Virus record (IMG/VR): IMGVR_UViG_3300046660_000367
Span: 34,276 to 98,275 of that record
Length of the DNA stretch: 64,000 nucleotides
From: a virus
Reading direction: 5' to 3' (one strand)
The notes beneath the pieces are model-generated. The model did not search any database and was not told where the DNA came from. It saw nothing but the letters and a program-made list of their open reading frames with translations. Each line of letters begins with the position of its first letter. The first letter of the stretch is position 1. Position numbers and translations under genes: made by a program. Shown piece after piece: positions 1 through 7,296 of this stretch.

Positions 1-849
1 CTAGTTGCTATTTGGTGACAAAAGTCGGCCGACCGTGCGCCGCCAGCGCCCGCGCGCGTTGCGCCTGCGCGAAGTTGCAAAAAAGACAACATCAGTAACC
101 CAAGGAACCCCATTGCCAAAGCAACAGCACAAGAAGACTGCACCCCTACGGGGCGCACAAGGTAGCGGGCCTACGGCCCTATAGACTCAACACCGAAACG
201 CTGCCGCCAAGGGCTAGAGCAGGGCGATTTACCCTCCGGGCTAAATCGTCGGCCATCCCGCCGACTCGGCGCAGGGACGCGCCTCCCTGCCGTGCCGATT
301 GCCCCCTGCTCGGAAACGCAACGGGGCCTCGAACTCAGCAGAGTCTACAGGTGGAAAGCGCAATTCCTGTGCCAGTGGCCGGGGCGAACCGGGGTTTCTG
401 TTCTCGTAAGAGAACGGCCTCTAAAAACGCAGGCGTGGCGGTTTTGCGCAGCAAAATCGGGGCGCAACAACGCGAGAGCGTTGGGGGTTATTGTTGCCAG
501 TGAACAAGTCTCCTGGACCGGGTTTAAAGTAAGTATGAACTCACACAGGTAGCGGCTTGGCTAGGGCATAAGACAATACGTAAGAAGGGACGCGATAAAA
601 TAATGAATGTAATCAATTAGTTGCACGATTTCAAATTGCAGGAACTGAAACTAAACTTTCAGTTCCTGCAATTACTCTTTCAGTTTATGGTCTGTTTTTG
701 ATTGAAGTTCTTTCAAACGGTGAAAGAGCAGGCATCAAAAATTCATCCAAATTGATTGAACTCTTTGATGGATTATCTTTCATCACGTGAGAAATGTTAC
801 ATCAAAAAACCTATCGTTATGATTGACACTGCTGATGTGATGTTGTTTA
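1..849. other. non-coding, hairpin-rich region upstream of the replication gene
   Basis: No convincing gene lies here; the one longer reading frame (292-552) has no ribosome site and no recognisable protein. The first 550 bases are GC-rich and carry short hairpins, for example CGATTTA/TAAATCG at 225-248 and GTTCTC-GTAA-GAGAAC at 400-415. From about 580 the sequence becomes AT-rich and carries a long palindrome. Its position just before a RepL-like initiator makes it a candidate replication or copy-control region. That role is inferred from position only. Confidence 0.5.
634..673. repeat. perfect 17-bp inverted repeat upstream of rep
   Basis: The arms are 634-650 (AATTGCAGGAACTGAAA) and 657-673 (its exact reverse complement), with a 6-base loop CTAAAC. 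The hairpin lies 177 bases before the rep start codon. CTTTCAGTT recurs just after it (677-685). It could be a terminator or attenuator of a rep leader, a copy-control RNA stem, or an initiator binding site; the sequence alone does not decide. Confidence 0.75.
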
Positions 850-1485
850 ATGCAAAGGTTTCCAAAATTCAAACGTGCCATGAAACCTATCCTGCCATCC
901 ACGCCCCCTGTTCTCAAGACGCGACGCGGTGATATCGTGTACGAGTCTAATCCCTTTCTGAAGGGGGCTGTGGCCAACACCAATCGAGGGGTTAAGCGCA
1001 TCACCAGCCAAGACAGCGAACGTATGCTTGTCGTTAGCGAAAAGAGCGGCGAGGTGCTGGGCGGGGCTGGGTTCTGGCAAACCAAGCAAGTCGATAAGAC
1101 CCAATTCATCAAGCTATACGTCAACGGCGTCAAGGGCCTGGCCGACTTGACCAGCGCTGGCACCAAGTTGTTCGGCGTCCTTTACATGGAAATGCAGAAG
1201 CAGATGGGTGAGGATCAAATCTTCCTTAGCCACACGCATCTGGACAAGGCGATCTTTCCCGATTTGAGTCCGGCAACCTTTTCGCGCGGCGTGCGCGAAT
1301 TGAAGGACAAGAATTTCATTGCGCCCATGATGACGCAGGGCTGGTTTTTTGTGAACCCCGATTTCATCTGGAACGGCGACCGCCTGGCGTTCGTGCAGGA
1401 GTACCGCCTGCGCGACCAGGACCGGACGCCTGCCCCCGGCCCTGTTGAGGCTGTCACTCACACCGACACGGACGAAGAAGAATGA
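850..1485 (+). CDS. RepL-like plasmid replication initiator
   Basis: This 211-residue protein is probably the replication initiator of an extrachromosomal element. It has the layout of the replication/maintenance protein RepL family: an N-terminal RGDIVYESNPF motif (about residues 25-35), a central helical part and a winged-helix-like C-terminal half ending in WFFVNPDFIWNGDRLAFVQE. The acidic tail is disposable-looking. The start at 850 has no clear ribosome site; an alternative is the ATG at 880. It overlaps the next gene by ATGA. The hairpin region before it fits an origin. Family assignment is from remembered motifs. Confidence 0.7.
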   Translation: MQRFPKFKRAMKPILPSTPPVLKTRRGDIVYESNPFLKGAVANTNRGVKRITSQDSERMLVVSEKSGEVLGGAGFWQTKQVDKTQFIKLYVNGVKGLADLTSAGTKLFGVLYMEMQKQMGEDQIFLSHTHLDKAIFPDLSPATFSRGVRELKDKNFIAPMMTQGWFFVNPDFIWNGDRLAFVQEYRLRDQDRTPAPGPVEAVTHTDTDEEE

Positions 1486-2012
1486 GAGTCAACGCGCATA
1501 AGCGAAGTGCGCTCCTGGCGTCGAAGATGATCATCGGCGCCTCGCCGACGCCCGAGACCGAGCAGCAGCTGCGCAGCGAGCAAGGCTATCCGCCTGATGC
1601 GGAAGTGACCATGTCAGTGTTCGAGGTCGAGATCGACAACACCATCCGCTACTGCTGCTGGTCTGGCGGCGCGCTGATCCCTGACCCCGACGGCTCGGGC
1701 CACCCCGTTCCGCACCTGACGCCTGCCGGCGTCGGCGCGTGCGAAGCGCTGCTGCGTCTGCCGTACCTGTACGGCCCCGACGGTGAATTTCTGCACACCT
1801 TGGTCTTTCACGGCATCGCCGTAGGTAAGACGCCGCTGCGCGACAAGGTCATATCCGCGTTTCGTATGACGGCCGATGTCAACGCGGTGATCTGTTTCGT
1901 CGGCGACCTGGCCAAAGAGCTGAACGGCAAGATGGGCGTTACCTTCAACGTCTGTGACGCCGTGCCGATCGGCGAGATCGCCGGCATGCGCCGGCCTGGC
2001 GAGTCCCGTTAG
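1482..2012 (+). CDS. hypothetical protein, translationally coupled to rep
   Basis: A 176-residue protein whose ATG overlaps the stop codon of the rep gene (ATGA), so the two are probably translated together. It has no signal peptide or membrane segment and no motif I recognise; it is rich in short beta-like stretches and has Cys-Cys-Trp at about residue 59. It converges with the minus-strand block, whose last gene stops 15 bases away. A role in plasmid maintenance is only suggested by coupling to rep. Confidence 0.7.
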   Translation: MRVNAHKRSALLASKMIIGASPTPETEQQLRSEQGYPPDAEVTMSVFEVEIDNTIRYCCWSGGALIPDPDGSGHPVPHLTPAGVGACEALLRLPYLYGPDGEFLHTLVFHGIAVGKTPLRDKVISAFRMTADVNAVICFVGDLAKELNGKMGVTFNVCDAVPIGEIAGMRRPGESR

Positions 2013-2026
2013 CGCAGCTGGCCGAG

Positions 2027-2371
2027 TCAGCTGCCAGTTGTAGCCGCGACTTCGGGGAACAGCCAGCCGGGCAAGTGGTTCTGTTCATACACCATCGCCA
2101 CGTCAACCAGCGCATCGAGCAGCGCTTCCTCGGCTGGCGTGAGCGCAGCTTCGGGCAGGTCCATCAGCTCACTGATCTCGCCCATGATGACGTCGTACAG
2201 CGGTGGCAGCGGCAGCGCATTGGCGTCATCTGGTCGGCGCAGGCTGCGCGCACGCCGGGCCGCCGGCGCCTTCGCGGCCGTCAGCTCGGCGATTTTGCTC
2301 TCGGCCGCCTGCAGCGCGGCCAGCGCCTCGATGTGGGATAGCTCGCACAGTGGCTTCGGCGTATTAGTCAA
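2027..2371 (-). CDS. hypothetical protein at the end of the minus early operon
   Basis: A 114-residue protein with a short helical, possibly coiled-coil N-terminus (residues 10-35, ending in an Ala/Arg-rich basic patch) and an acidic C-terminal half with a DALVDVAMVYEQ helix. Its ATG overlaps the stop of the H-NS-like gene by ATGA, so it belongs to the same transcript. No family is recognised. It is the promoter-distal gene of the minus block. Confidence 0.65.
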   Translation of the reverse strand: MTNTPKPLCELSHIEALAALQAAESKIAELTAAKAPAARRARSLRRPDDANALPLPPLYDVIMGEISELMDLPEAALTPAEEALLDALVDVAMVYEQNHLPGWLFPEVAATTGS

Positions 2372-2676
2372 GGCGCCGTTCTCCTAATTAGGAACTGCGT
2401 GCGGTCCTGGTCCTTCAGCCAGATCGGCGGGGCGCCCTGGCCGGTCCAGGTCTTGCCGGTGAGCGGGTCAGCGTACAGTGCTTCCTTTTTCGGCCGAATA
2501 CGCACCGGCGGTTTCAGCACCAGGCCGAGGTCGGTGGCGCCGATGCTGTAGTCGGCCATCATGGTCTTGATCTGCGCGATGGCGTCACCGCGCCCCTCCA
2601 TAATGAGCAGGGCGGCGCGCGCTTGCAGGTCGGCGATCTGTTTCTGAATTTGTTGTACTTCGCTCACGGTACTCAT
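2368..2676 (-). CDS. H-NS family nucleoid-associated protein
   Basis: This 102-residue protein is of H-NS size. It has an N-terminal helical oligomerisation region (residues 1-45, including QIQKQIADLQARA) and a C-terminal DNA-binding module of the Burkholderiales type, YADPLTGKTWTGQG followed by APPIWL (about residues 68-88). The family binds AT-rich DNA and silences transcription. Plasmids and phages carry such genes to hide their AT-rich parts from the host or to modulate the host H-NS. It follows a shorter relative lacking the DNA-binding module, with an ATGA overlap. Confidence 0.85.
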   Translation of the reverse strand: MSTVSEVQQIQKQIADLQARAALLIMEGRGDAIAQIKTMMADYSIGATDLGLVLKPPVRIRPKKEALYADPLTGKTWTGQGAPPIWLKDQDRTQFLIRRTAP

Positions 2677-2915
2677 GGTGCGCTTTCATCCCTATTCGCT
2701 AAGGCGACAGGCACGCCGCCGCGTGTTTTCGTCCCCCACGGCGCGCGCGGCTTCGCTTCAAGGTCGGCCATGGTCATGCCGGCGTCCTGCATCAGGGCCA
2801 GTATCTGCTGGGTGGCCTGGGTGCGCGCCATCCGTTGGGCGTCCAGCGCTTCTTCCTCCAGCCGGCTGATCTCGGCGCGCAGTTTGCGGTAGTGGGCAAG
2901 GTAATCGATTTCCAT
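2673..2915 (-). CDS. short H-NS-like protein without the canonical DNA-binding motif
   Basis: An 80-residue protein related to the N-terminal part of H-NS: a coiled-coil start (YRKLRAEISRLEEEALDAQR) and the segment QILALMQDAGMTMADLEAK, which matches QIKTMMADYSIGATDL in the next gene. Where the partner has the TWTGQG DNA-binding module this one has only PRAPWGTKTRGG. It may therefore act as a heterodimer partner that tunes or poisons H-NS; that is inference. A ribosome site GGAA lies before the ATG, and 91 bases with no gene separate it from the upstream neighbour. Confidence 0.7.
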   Translation of the reverse strand: MEIDYLAHYRKLRAEISRLEEEALDAQRMARTQATQQILALMQDAGMTMADLEAKPRAPWGTKTRGGVPVALANRDESAP

Positions 2916-3006
2916 TTTTGTTTCCTTCGGTTAGTGTGGTTTGTGTAGATGCTGCGTCGCCCCGTAGCAGTTTGACGCGCGCCATGGGGTCAGAATAGTG
3001 ACTCAT

Positions 3007-3255
3007 TTAGTGTTTGGCGGCGTGCCGTTGCCGCAGCTTATCGAGCTTGCCCGAGGACACCTCGAATCCGTCGCCGAAGGCGCTCAGGTATTGTTGGAAC
3101 GTCGCCTCATCGGGTAGGTTATTGTGCACAATCTGGCTGATGGCCAGCCCGCCAGCGATGTAGCCGAATACATGCATCGAATCTAGCGGGGGCAGCTCCA
3201 AGTGTTTCGCCAGTTCGGCAATCGCGCGCAGGAAGGCCGCTTGTTTCTCGTTCAT
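3007..3255 (-). CDS. hypothetical protein
   Basis: An 82-residue, mainly helical protein with a glycine-rich middle (VFGYIAGGLAISQIVH, residues 29-44) that is too polar to be a sure membrane segment. The ATG overlaps the stop of the preceding gene (ATGA). A tail rich in Lys, Arg and His ends the protein. No family is recognised; the context is a run of coupled small early genes. Confidence 0.65.
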   Translation of the reverse strand: MNEKQAAFLRAIAELAKHLELPPLDSMHVFGYIAGGLAISQIVHNNLPDEATFQQYLSAFGDGFEVSSGKLDKLRQRHAAKH

Positions 3256-3584
3256 GGCAGCGTCCTTTGTATGGTTTCCCACAGCGCACACGCGGCTTGC
3301 GCGGCCTGGCGCCGGGACATGCCGGGCGGGTCTTCTTCGGTGCCGCCGAAGCAGCTGCAGCGCCGCAGCTGGTGGCCAACTGAACCGATCACGCCGCGCA
3401 TGCGGCACTCGTAATGGGTCACCTGGTCGGCACCATCGATGGTGCCGATGTCGCCCTCGGCGATCGCTTCCCCGCACAGCAGGCAGGCCTGCCCAATCGG
3501 CGGTGCGACCTGGCGTTCGTAGTCCTTCATCATGTGGGCCGGGCCGAAGAAGCCGATGGCGAAAGGGAAATCGTCGTCGCTCAT
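3252..3584 (-). CDS. small cysteine-rich protein, possible zinc-binding
   Basis: A 110-residue protein with CLLCGE (residues 34-39), HYEC (about 57-60) and CSC (about 75-77), a spacing that could hold a zinc ion like a treble-clef or PARP-type finger. The start at 3584 was chosen because its ATG overlaps the stop of the preceding gene and an in-frame ATG further upstream would overlap that gene deeply. Function unknown; a small DNA- or protein-binding early factor is possible. Confidence 0.65.
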   Translation of the reverse strand: MSDDDFPFAIGFFGPAHMMKDYERQVAPPIGQACLLCGEAIAEGDIGTIDGADQVTHYECRMRGVIGSVGHQLRRCSCFGGTEEDPPGMSRRQAAQAACALWETIQRTLP

Positions 3585-3814
3585 GGGAATTTCCTGGTGA
3601 AGGTGGCGCTGCGGCGGTAGCACTTGGCGCTGCTGTCGTACTCCATGTTGGCTGGCGCCGCCTGTTGATAATGGCTGATATCGTAGCTGGCCTGCGGCGT
3701 CGAAATGCCGTAGAAGTCCTCGATGACGACGCGGTTGAGGGTGCCGTAGTAGTCGAGGACCATGTCGATGAAGCGCAGGCGCGCAAGCTGCGCCGCGTTG
3801 TTCGGGCCGGTCAT
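3581..3814 (-). CDS. stand-alone winged-helix domain resembling the CapW N-terminus
   Basis: This 77-residue protein matches the N-terminal DNA-binding domain of CapW/WYL-type repressors: ARLRFIDMVLDYYGTLNR, then IEDFYGISTPQASYDISHYQ and a short wing ending YDSSAKCYRRSATF. In CapW proteins a WYL domain follows; here there is none. It could be a mini-repressor or a competitor for CapW operators, which control CBASS and related defence loci. The match is from memory of the family; the anti-defence idea is inference. Confidence 0.65.
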   Translation of the reverse strand: MTGPNNAAQLARLRFIDMVLDYYGTLNRVVIEDFYGISTPQASYDISHYQQAAPANMEYDSSAKCYRRSATFTRKFP

Positions 3815-3987
3815 GGCGACTCCTTACGTCGGGCGGTCAACGCCCACGCCCACGCGCACACGCCAGCGCAGCCAAGCGAGAACGCGCCGAACAGGTACGA
3901 CCACCAGCCGGCCGGCTTGCACAGGTCGTGGACGGCGCAGGCCAGGTTGAGGACAACACCGACAATGGATAGGCGCTTCACGTTCAT
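3811..3987 (-). CDS. small membrane protein
   Basis: A 58-residue protein encoded between two coupled genes: its ATG (3987) overlaps the stop of the HTH gene and its TGA overlaps the ATG of the winged-helix gene. The N-terminal stretch LSIVGVVLNLACAVH (residues 6-20) and the segment YLFGAFSLGCAGVCAWAWAL (residues 31-50) look like two membrane spans; the C-terminus is basic. Perfect coupling on both sides supports a real gene. Function unknown. Confidence 0.7.
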   Translation of the reverse strand: MNVKRLSIVGVVLNLACAVHDLCKPAGWWSYLFGAFSLGCAGVCAWAWALTARRKESP

Positions 3988-4250
3988 GGCAGCTTTCCCC
4001 GCGCCGGCACGTACCGCCGTATCTGCGCCAAGCTGATGCCGCAGTGTTCGATCATGGCCAGCTGTACGGTTGCGCCAAGATGGAGGTGGCCGTTGCGGAT
4101 TTTACTGAGTCCCGGCCGGGAAATGCGCAGGGTCGCCGCCAGCATCGCATCGTTCTGCGCGCAGGTTTGCACGATGACAAAATCGAGCAGGGCGTTGTTC
4201 GCTATGCGCTGGTGATCGGTGACGATGGCGGCTTCGTTCATGCTGCTCAT
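3984..4250 (-). CDS. helix-turn-helix protein (YdaS/Cro-like)
   Basis: An 88-residue protein with a helix-turn-helix at about residues 34-58 (AMLAATLRISRPGLSKIRNG). It is clearly related to the 77-residue protein at 11241-11474, which has ALARAVGVSPPALSKVRHD at the same place. The start at 4250 was chosen because its ATG overlaps the stop of the upstream gene; the longer frame has no ribosome site. Probably a small transcription regulator of the early minus block. Confidence 0.7.
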   Translation of the reverse strand: MSSMNEAAIVTDHQRIANNALLDFVIVQTCAQNDAMLAATLRISRPGLSKIRNGHLHLGATVQLAMIEHCGISLAQIRRYVPARGKLP

Positions 4251-4639
4251 ACAAGCGTCCCCAGGTCGGCGATGCCGACCATCAGCGACGGCGGGCGCGG
4301 CAGCTCGATGCCGACCGGGCGCCACATGTGCAGGCAATAGGTATGATTTGATATCCAATCAGCGCGGGGAGGGTGGTACTGCACTACGCAGTCGTCATCA
4401 TCCCAAAACAGGTCCTTGATTTCGCACAGTTCCGCCCACAGCGGGCAGCGGTCGGTGCGCGACACGGAAACGTGTTCCCAGCGCGATCCGCCCTGGTCGG
4501 CGCCGTCGCTGGCGATCACTTTCAGGCGCGTGCCGTTTTTCAGCGTGACCAGGAAGGCGCCGTTGTTCCCGTCCTTGGCGCTGGTGGCGTAGGCGCTGCC
4601 GCGCACGATGCGGAATTTCTCGGGGACGCGGAACGTCAT
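4247..4639 (-). CDS. conserved phage protein, DUF7694-like
   Basis: A 130-residue protein with the conserved series WEHVSVS, RCPLWAELCEIKDLFWDDDD, VQYHPPRADW and CLHMWRP, which I recall from a widespread phage early-protein family (DUF7694). No biochemical role is known to me. The start MTFRVPEKF overlaps the stop of the preceding gene by ATGA; a start three codons further upstream is also open. Confidence 0.7.
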   Translation of the reverse strand: MTFRVPEKFRIVRGSAYATSAKDGNNGAFLVTLKNGTRLKVIASDGADQGGSRWEHVSVSRTDRCPLWAELCEIKDLFWDDDDCVVQYHPPRADWISNHTYCLHMWRPVGIELPRPPSLMVGIADLGTLV

Positions 4640-4989
4640 GGGCGCCAACCGGCCATGGTGTCCTTGGCAATGGCGGCGTTGAGGACCATGCCGGTGTCGC
4701 TCGACTTGAAACCGGGGAAGCCCTTCTGGTATTCAGCATCAAGCCGGTCGGCCGCACCCAGCAGGGCCGCGTCGTATTCCTCGTCGGTGAATACCTTCTT
4801 CTCGATCAGCAGGAAGGTCACGGCGCTTAACTCGGCGCGCAACATGATGGTCGCCTCGCGGTGGTCGCGCACGGCCTGGCACTCCGGGTCTTCCTTGGTG
4901 CGGGTGCCGAGCTGCCAGCTGGCGAACACGCTGCGCCATTTTGTCAGGCGGTTGAGGGAGGTGGTCAGCGCCTTTTGCAGTGGAGTCAT
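4636..4989 (-). CDS. hypothetical protein
   Basis: A 117-residue, mostly helical protein (RLTKWRSVFASWQLGTR, then a long helix with TIMLRAELSAVTFLLIEKKVFTDEEY split over residues 47-73). It ends in SDTGMVLNAAIAKDTMAGWRP. Coupled by overlap at both ends with neighbours of the minus operon. No family recognised. Confidence 0.65.
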   Translation of the reverse strand: MTPLQKALTTSLNRLTKWRSVFASWQLGTRTKEDPECQAVRDHREATIMLRAELSAVTFLLIEKKVFTDEEYDAALLGAADRLDAEYQKGFPGFKSSDTGMVLNAAIAKDTMAGWRP

Positions 4990-5201
4990 GCCTGTTCTTT
5001 CGGGTTGGGTTGTGGGGTCACGTCAGCGTCGGCCCGGACGTGCACCACGGTGCCGTCAGGTGCGGTGCAGTAGGAGAACATGCCGTCAATGTTGCCCAGC
5101 CAGTAGACCGTGTCGCAGTCAACCGGCGGGGCACCTGGCGGCACTTGCAGGCCCCCGTCGATGGTGAAGTAGCTGCAATTGGGCAGGTTCCATAATTTCA
5201 T
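4986..5201 (-). CDS. hypothetical protein
   Basis: A 71-residue protein that looks like a small beta-sheet domain (WNLPNCSYFTIDGG, VYWLGNIDGMFSYC, TVVHVRADADV). Its stop overlaps the next start. A ribosome site AAGGAG lies a few bases before the ATG. No family or motif is recognised. Confidence 0.6.
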   Translation of the reverse strand: MKLWNLPNCSYFTIDGGLQVPPGAPPVDCDTVYWLGNIDGMFSYCTAPDGTVVHVRADADVTPQPNPKEQA

Positions 5202-5791
5202 CAGCTTTGCTCCTTGAAAGGGCGTGGGGTGTTGGCACGCTCGGCGCGCAGCGCGTTGCGGTCGGCGTTGGCTGACTCGTAGCGCTGCCAGCCCTGGTCG
5301 GCACGCAGCGTCTCAGCGGCCAGCTGGCGGTGCAGGCGGGCGTTTTCGGCGACAATGGCGTCGTAGTCGGTGGCACCGGCCAGATGCAGCGCGAGGTCGC
5401 GCGGGTAGCCACTCCTGAGCAGGTTCACATGCAGCTTGGCCGGGTCATGCCAGACCGCTTCCAGCTCGGCGATGCGGCTGCGGGCCGCCTCGGCCTTGGC
5501 GGGCAGGTCGGACCAGTCGTGCAAAGTCAGCGGCGGCGGCGGGCCTTTCAGGCCGGCGGCCACGCCGGTCAGCAGGGCGGCAAGTCGGTCGCGCAGGGCG
5601 TCGTCGTCCTGGATTTCCTCGGCCAGCTGCTCGACCGACTCGAAGAACCGTTCGATCGCCGCGCGCGATCCGGCCAGGTGCGCCACCTCGATCATGGCCG
5701 TGCCGGGCCTCACCATCACACTTTCGAGTGATGCCCTTGCTGCGGCGATGCGTGTCTTCCAGAGGCCGGATATGGTGTCGCTGTCAGTCAT
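5201..5791 (-). CDS. hypothetical coiled-coil protein
   Basis: A 196-residue soluble protein. Residues about 95-115 (AEAARSRIAELEAVW) and 145-185 (ENARLHRQLAAETLRADQGW) have heptad character, so it probably forms a coiled-coil dimer. AAGGAG is well placed before the ATG. It overlaps the preceding gene by eight bases. No recognised family. Confidence 0.65.
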   Translation of the reverse strand: MTDSDTISGLWKTRIAAARASLESVMVRPGTAMIEVAHLAGSRAAIERFFESVEQLAEEIQDDDALRDRLAALLTGVAAGLKGPPPPLTLHDWSDLPAKAEAARSRIAELEAVWHDPAKLHVNLLRSGYPRDLALHLAGATDYDAIVAENARLHRQLAAETLRADQGWQRYESANADRNALRAERANTPRPFKEQS

Positions 5792-6047
5792 CTTCGTTTT
5801 CTCCTTGTGAACGTATCCATTCCGCGCGCCCGCCGGTCGGTTCCATTTCTTCCCAGGTGGCGCGGTAGTAGGCCTGGCCGCCGCGCTCGCCGTTCTCGCC
5901 CAGCGCCTGCACGTAGCCCTGCGCGCCCCATGGCTTCGGCTCGGTGACGACGAACATGCAGGCGCAGAACATGGCGTTGCGCGTCACGTCCGGGTCGGGG
6001 TTGAGCTGCATGATGTCGCCAACAGCCAGGTCGGGGACCGGCGTCAT
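5784..6047 (-). CDS. hypothetical protein
   Basis: An 87-residue protein with a beta-rich core (VGDIMQLNPDPDV, AMFCACMFVVTEPKPWGAQG, YYRATWEEMEPTGG). It resembles small phage proteins whose pattern (a statement of pressure on loop PDxDV and a W-G-A-Q-G-Y turn) recurs in other early regions, but I cannot name a family. The ATG overlaps the stop of the upstream gene. Confidence 0.6.
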   Translation of the reverse strand: MTPVPDLAVGDIMQLNPDPDVTRNAMFCACMFVVTEPKPWGAQGYVQALGENGERGGQAYYRATWEEMEPTGGRAEWIRSQGENEDD

Positions 6048-6541
6048 TGGCACTCCTTGGTGGCCAGCGCGTGCAGCTGCGCGGCCAGGTCGGTGACTTC
6101 GGCGAACACGTAGTCGATGATGCAATAGCGTTGGGGCTGGTTGAACAGCTCGATACCGTCAAAATTGGAAATGCCAAGCTCCTTTATGTGCGCCGCCATG
6201 CCCGGCGAGAAATCCCAGCTGTGGCCGCAATCAAAACCCAGCCACCACAACGGTGTGCTGTCGTTCAGCGGCGGGTCAAGGCGCAGCGAGGCCAAGGAAA
6301 ATTCGTTGGCAAAGTTGATGTCGCCATGGGCGTGCAGCGCGATGTTTCTATACTCCTTGCCGTGCAGCGGATGCCCCGGCAAGAGGCCCACATAGCCGCA
6401 CAGGTGGCCGAAGTCCGCGCGCGCGATCATGCACTGCAAGCCGGTCTGCGGATCGACCCACAGCAGCATATCCGGCTCGCTCTGCCACGGGCCGTCGCCC
6501 CAGGTGCTTTTATCGTCGAGGCGGTATTCAATTTTCTGCAT
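6044..6541 (-). CDS. hypothetical early phage protein
   Basis: A 165-residue protein. Residues 1-60 describe a context-independent beta fold (WVDPQTGLQCMIARADFGHLCGYVGL), residues 60-75 hold HPLHGKEY, and residues 95-112 hold PLWWLGFDCGHSWDFSPG; this HG(K)xY and GFDCGHxWD pair occurs in many phage proteins of unknown role. The C-terminus has a helical segment with VFAEVTDLAAQLHALA. No enzyme motif can be claimed. Confidence 0.7.
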   Translation of the reverse strand: MQKIEYRLDDKSTWGDGPWQSEPDMLLWVDPQTGLQCMIARADFGHLCGYVGLLPGHPLHGKEYRNIALHAHGDINFANEFSLASLRLDPPLNDSTPLWWLGFDCGHSWDFSPGMAAHIKELGISNFDGIELFNQPQRYCIIDYVFAEVTDLAAQLHALATKECQ

Positions 6542-6558
6542 GGTCTCGTTCAGTCGGT

Positions 6559-6765
6559 TCAGATCACCATGTAAGTATTCATGCGGCCATCAGGTTTCTT
6601 GACCATGAACACGCTGCCTGACTCCACTTCCTGGATCATCGTTTCGTACAGGCGCAGTGCGTTGGCGATGACTTCGGCGTGCGTGCCTTCCGTGATCTTG
6701 CACAGCGCGTCTAAGCGCTCGCTGGCTTCGTGCGGCATGGTCACTGTGTATTCTTTATCACGCAT
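6559..6765 (-). CDS. ribbon-helix-helix-like DNA-binding protein
   Basis: A 68-residue protein with the ribbon-helix-helix layout: a short N-terminal strand EYTVTMPHEASERLDAL followed by helices THAEVIANALRLYETMIQE. A CGGAG ribosome site precedes the ATG at 6765, so this start was preferred over the one 14 codons upstream. A CATAAT/ATTATG palindrome lies about 60 bases upstream and could be its own operator, as is usual for this family. Confidence 0.7.
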   Translation of the reverse strand: MRDKEYTVTMPHEASERLDALCKITEGTHAEVIANALRLYETMIQEVESGSVFMVKKPDGRMNTYMVI

Positions 6766-6823
6766 GTGTACTCCGTTCGTTAAACTGAGGGTTGTTGGCC
6801 TATTCACAATGTTATCAATTTGA

Positions 6824-6839
6824 CATAATGTTGATTATG
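6824..6839. promoter_or_regulatory. palindromic operator candidate upstream of the RHH gene
   Basis: CATAAT-GTTG-ATTATG forms a 6-bp inverted repeat inside an AT-rich stretch (6795-6861) with no gene. It lies between the 6862 and 6765 genes on the minus strand, where a promoter for the RHH gene would be expected. Autoregulation is inferred from the family habit. Confidence 0.45.
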
Positions 6840-6861
6840 CGAAACACTTGTTGTGCAAAGA

Positions 6862-7050
6862 CTAATCATCGCCGGGGACCTTGGGTACAACCTGGGCTGC
6901 CGTTACGGCGACCAAGCACAGACACAGCAACGCCAGTAGCGGTTTCCCTTCGTTGAACATCACCAGCGTGCCGTATGCGGCATACACGCCTGTTGCGTGC
7001 TGCACCACCAAGGCGAAGCGGGCAAACAGGCGTAGCAGGTTAAGGCTCAT
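6862..7050 (-). CDS. small membrane protein
   Basis: A 62-residue protein with two hydrophobic stretches: FARFALVVQHATGVYAAYG (about 8-26) and LLALLCLCLVAVTAAQVV (about 38-55), so a likely two-span inner membrane protein. The start at 7050 has GGAG eight bases before it and overlaps the stop of the XRE gene. Function unknown. Confidence 0.65.
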   Translation of the reverse strand: MSLNLLRLFARFALVVQHATGVYAAYGTLVMFNEGKPLLALLCLCLVAVTAAQVVPKVPGDD

Positions 7051-7277
7051 GGGCATGACTCCGTGGGCTTGGCCAGCACGAACTGCACGCGCACCTGGTA
7101 GCCGAGCGCGGCGGCGATGGCGTTGATGGTCAGCACCGTCAGCGTCTGGTTGCCGCGCTCGATGTTGGTGATGCTGGTGCGCTCGACTCCTGCCAGCTCG
7201 GCCAGCTGGGCCTGGGTCATGCCGCGCAGCTTGCGCAGCGCCTTGATGGTCTGGCCCAGCCCGTTGTTCTTGTCCAT
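7047..7277 (-). CDS. XRE-family regulator
   Basis: A 76-residue protein that is almost only a helix-turn-helix domain: IKALRKLRGMTQAQLAELAG followed by ERTSITNIERGNQTLTV and a closing helix. XRE proteins of this size are single-domain repressors or activators. An AGGTGA site lies seven bases before the ATG at 7277; a GTG four codons upstream is possible. It overlaps the next small membrane-protein gene. Confidence 0.8.
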   Translation of the reverse strand: MDKNNGLGQTIKALRKLRGMTQAQLAELAGVERTSITNIERGNQTLTVLTINAIAAALGYQVRVQFVLAKPTESCP

Positions 7278-7296
7278 GTGCGCAGTCACCTGGCCA

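Noticed and set aside
292-552. An 86-residue frame in the non-coding left region
   Set aside because: No ribosome site, no protein-like composition, and it runs through hairpins; likely chance.
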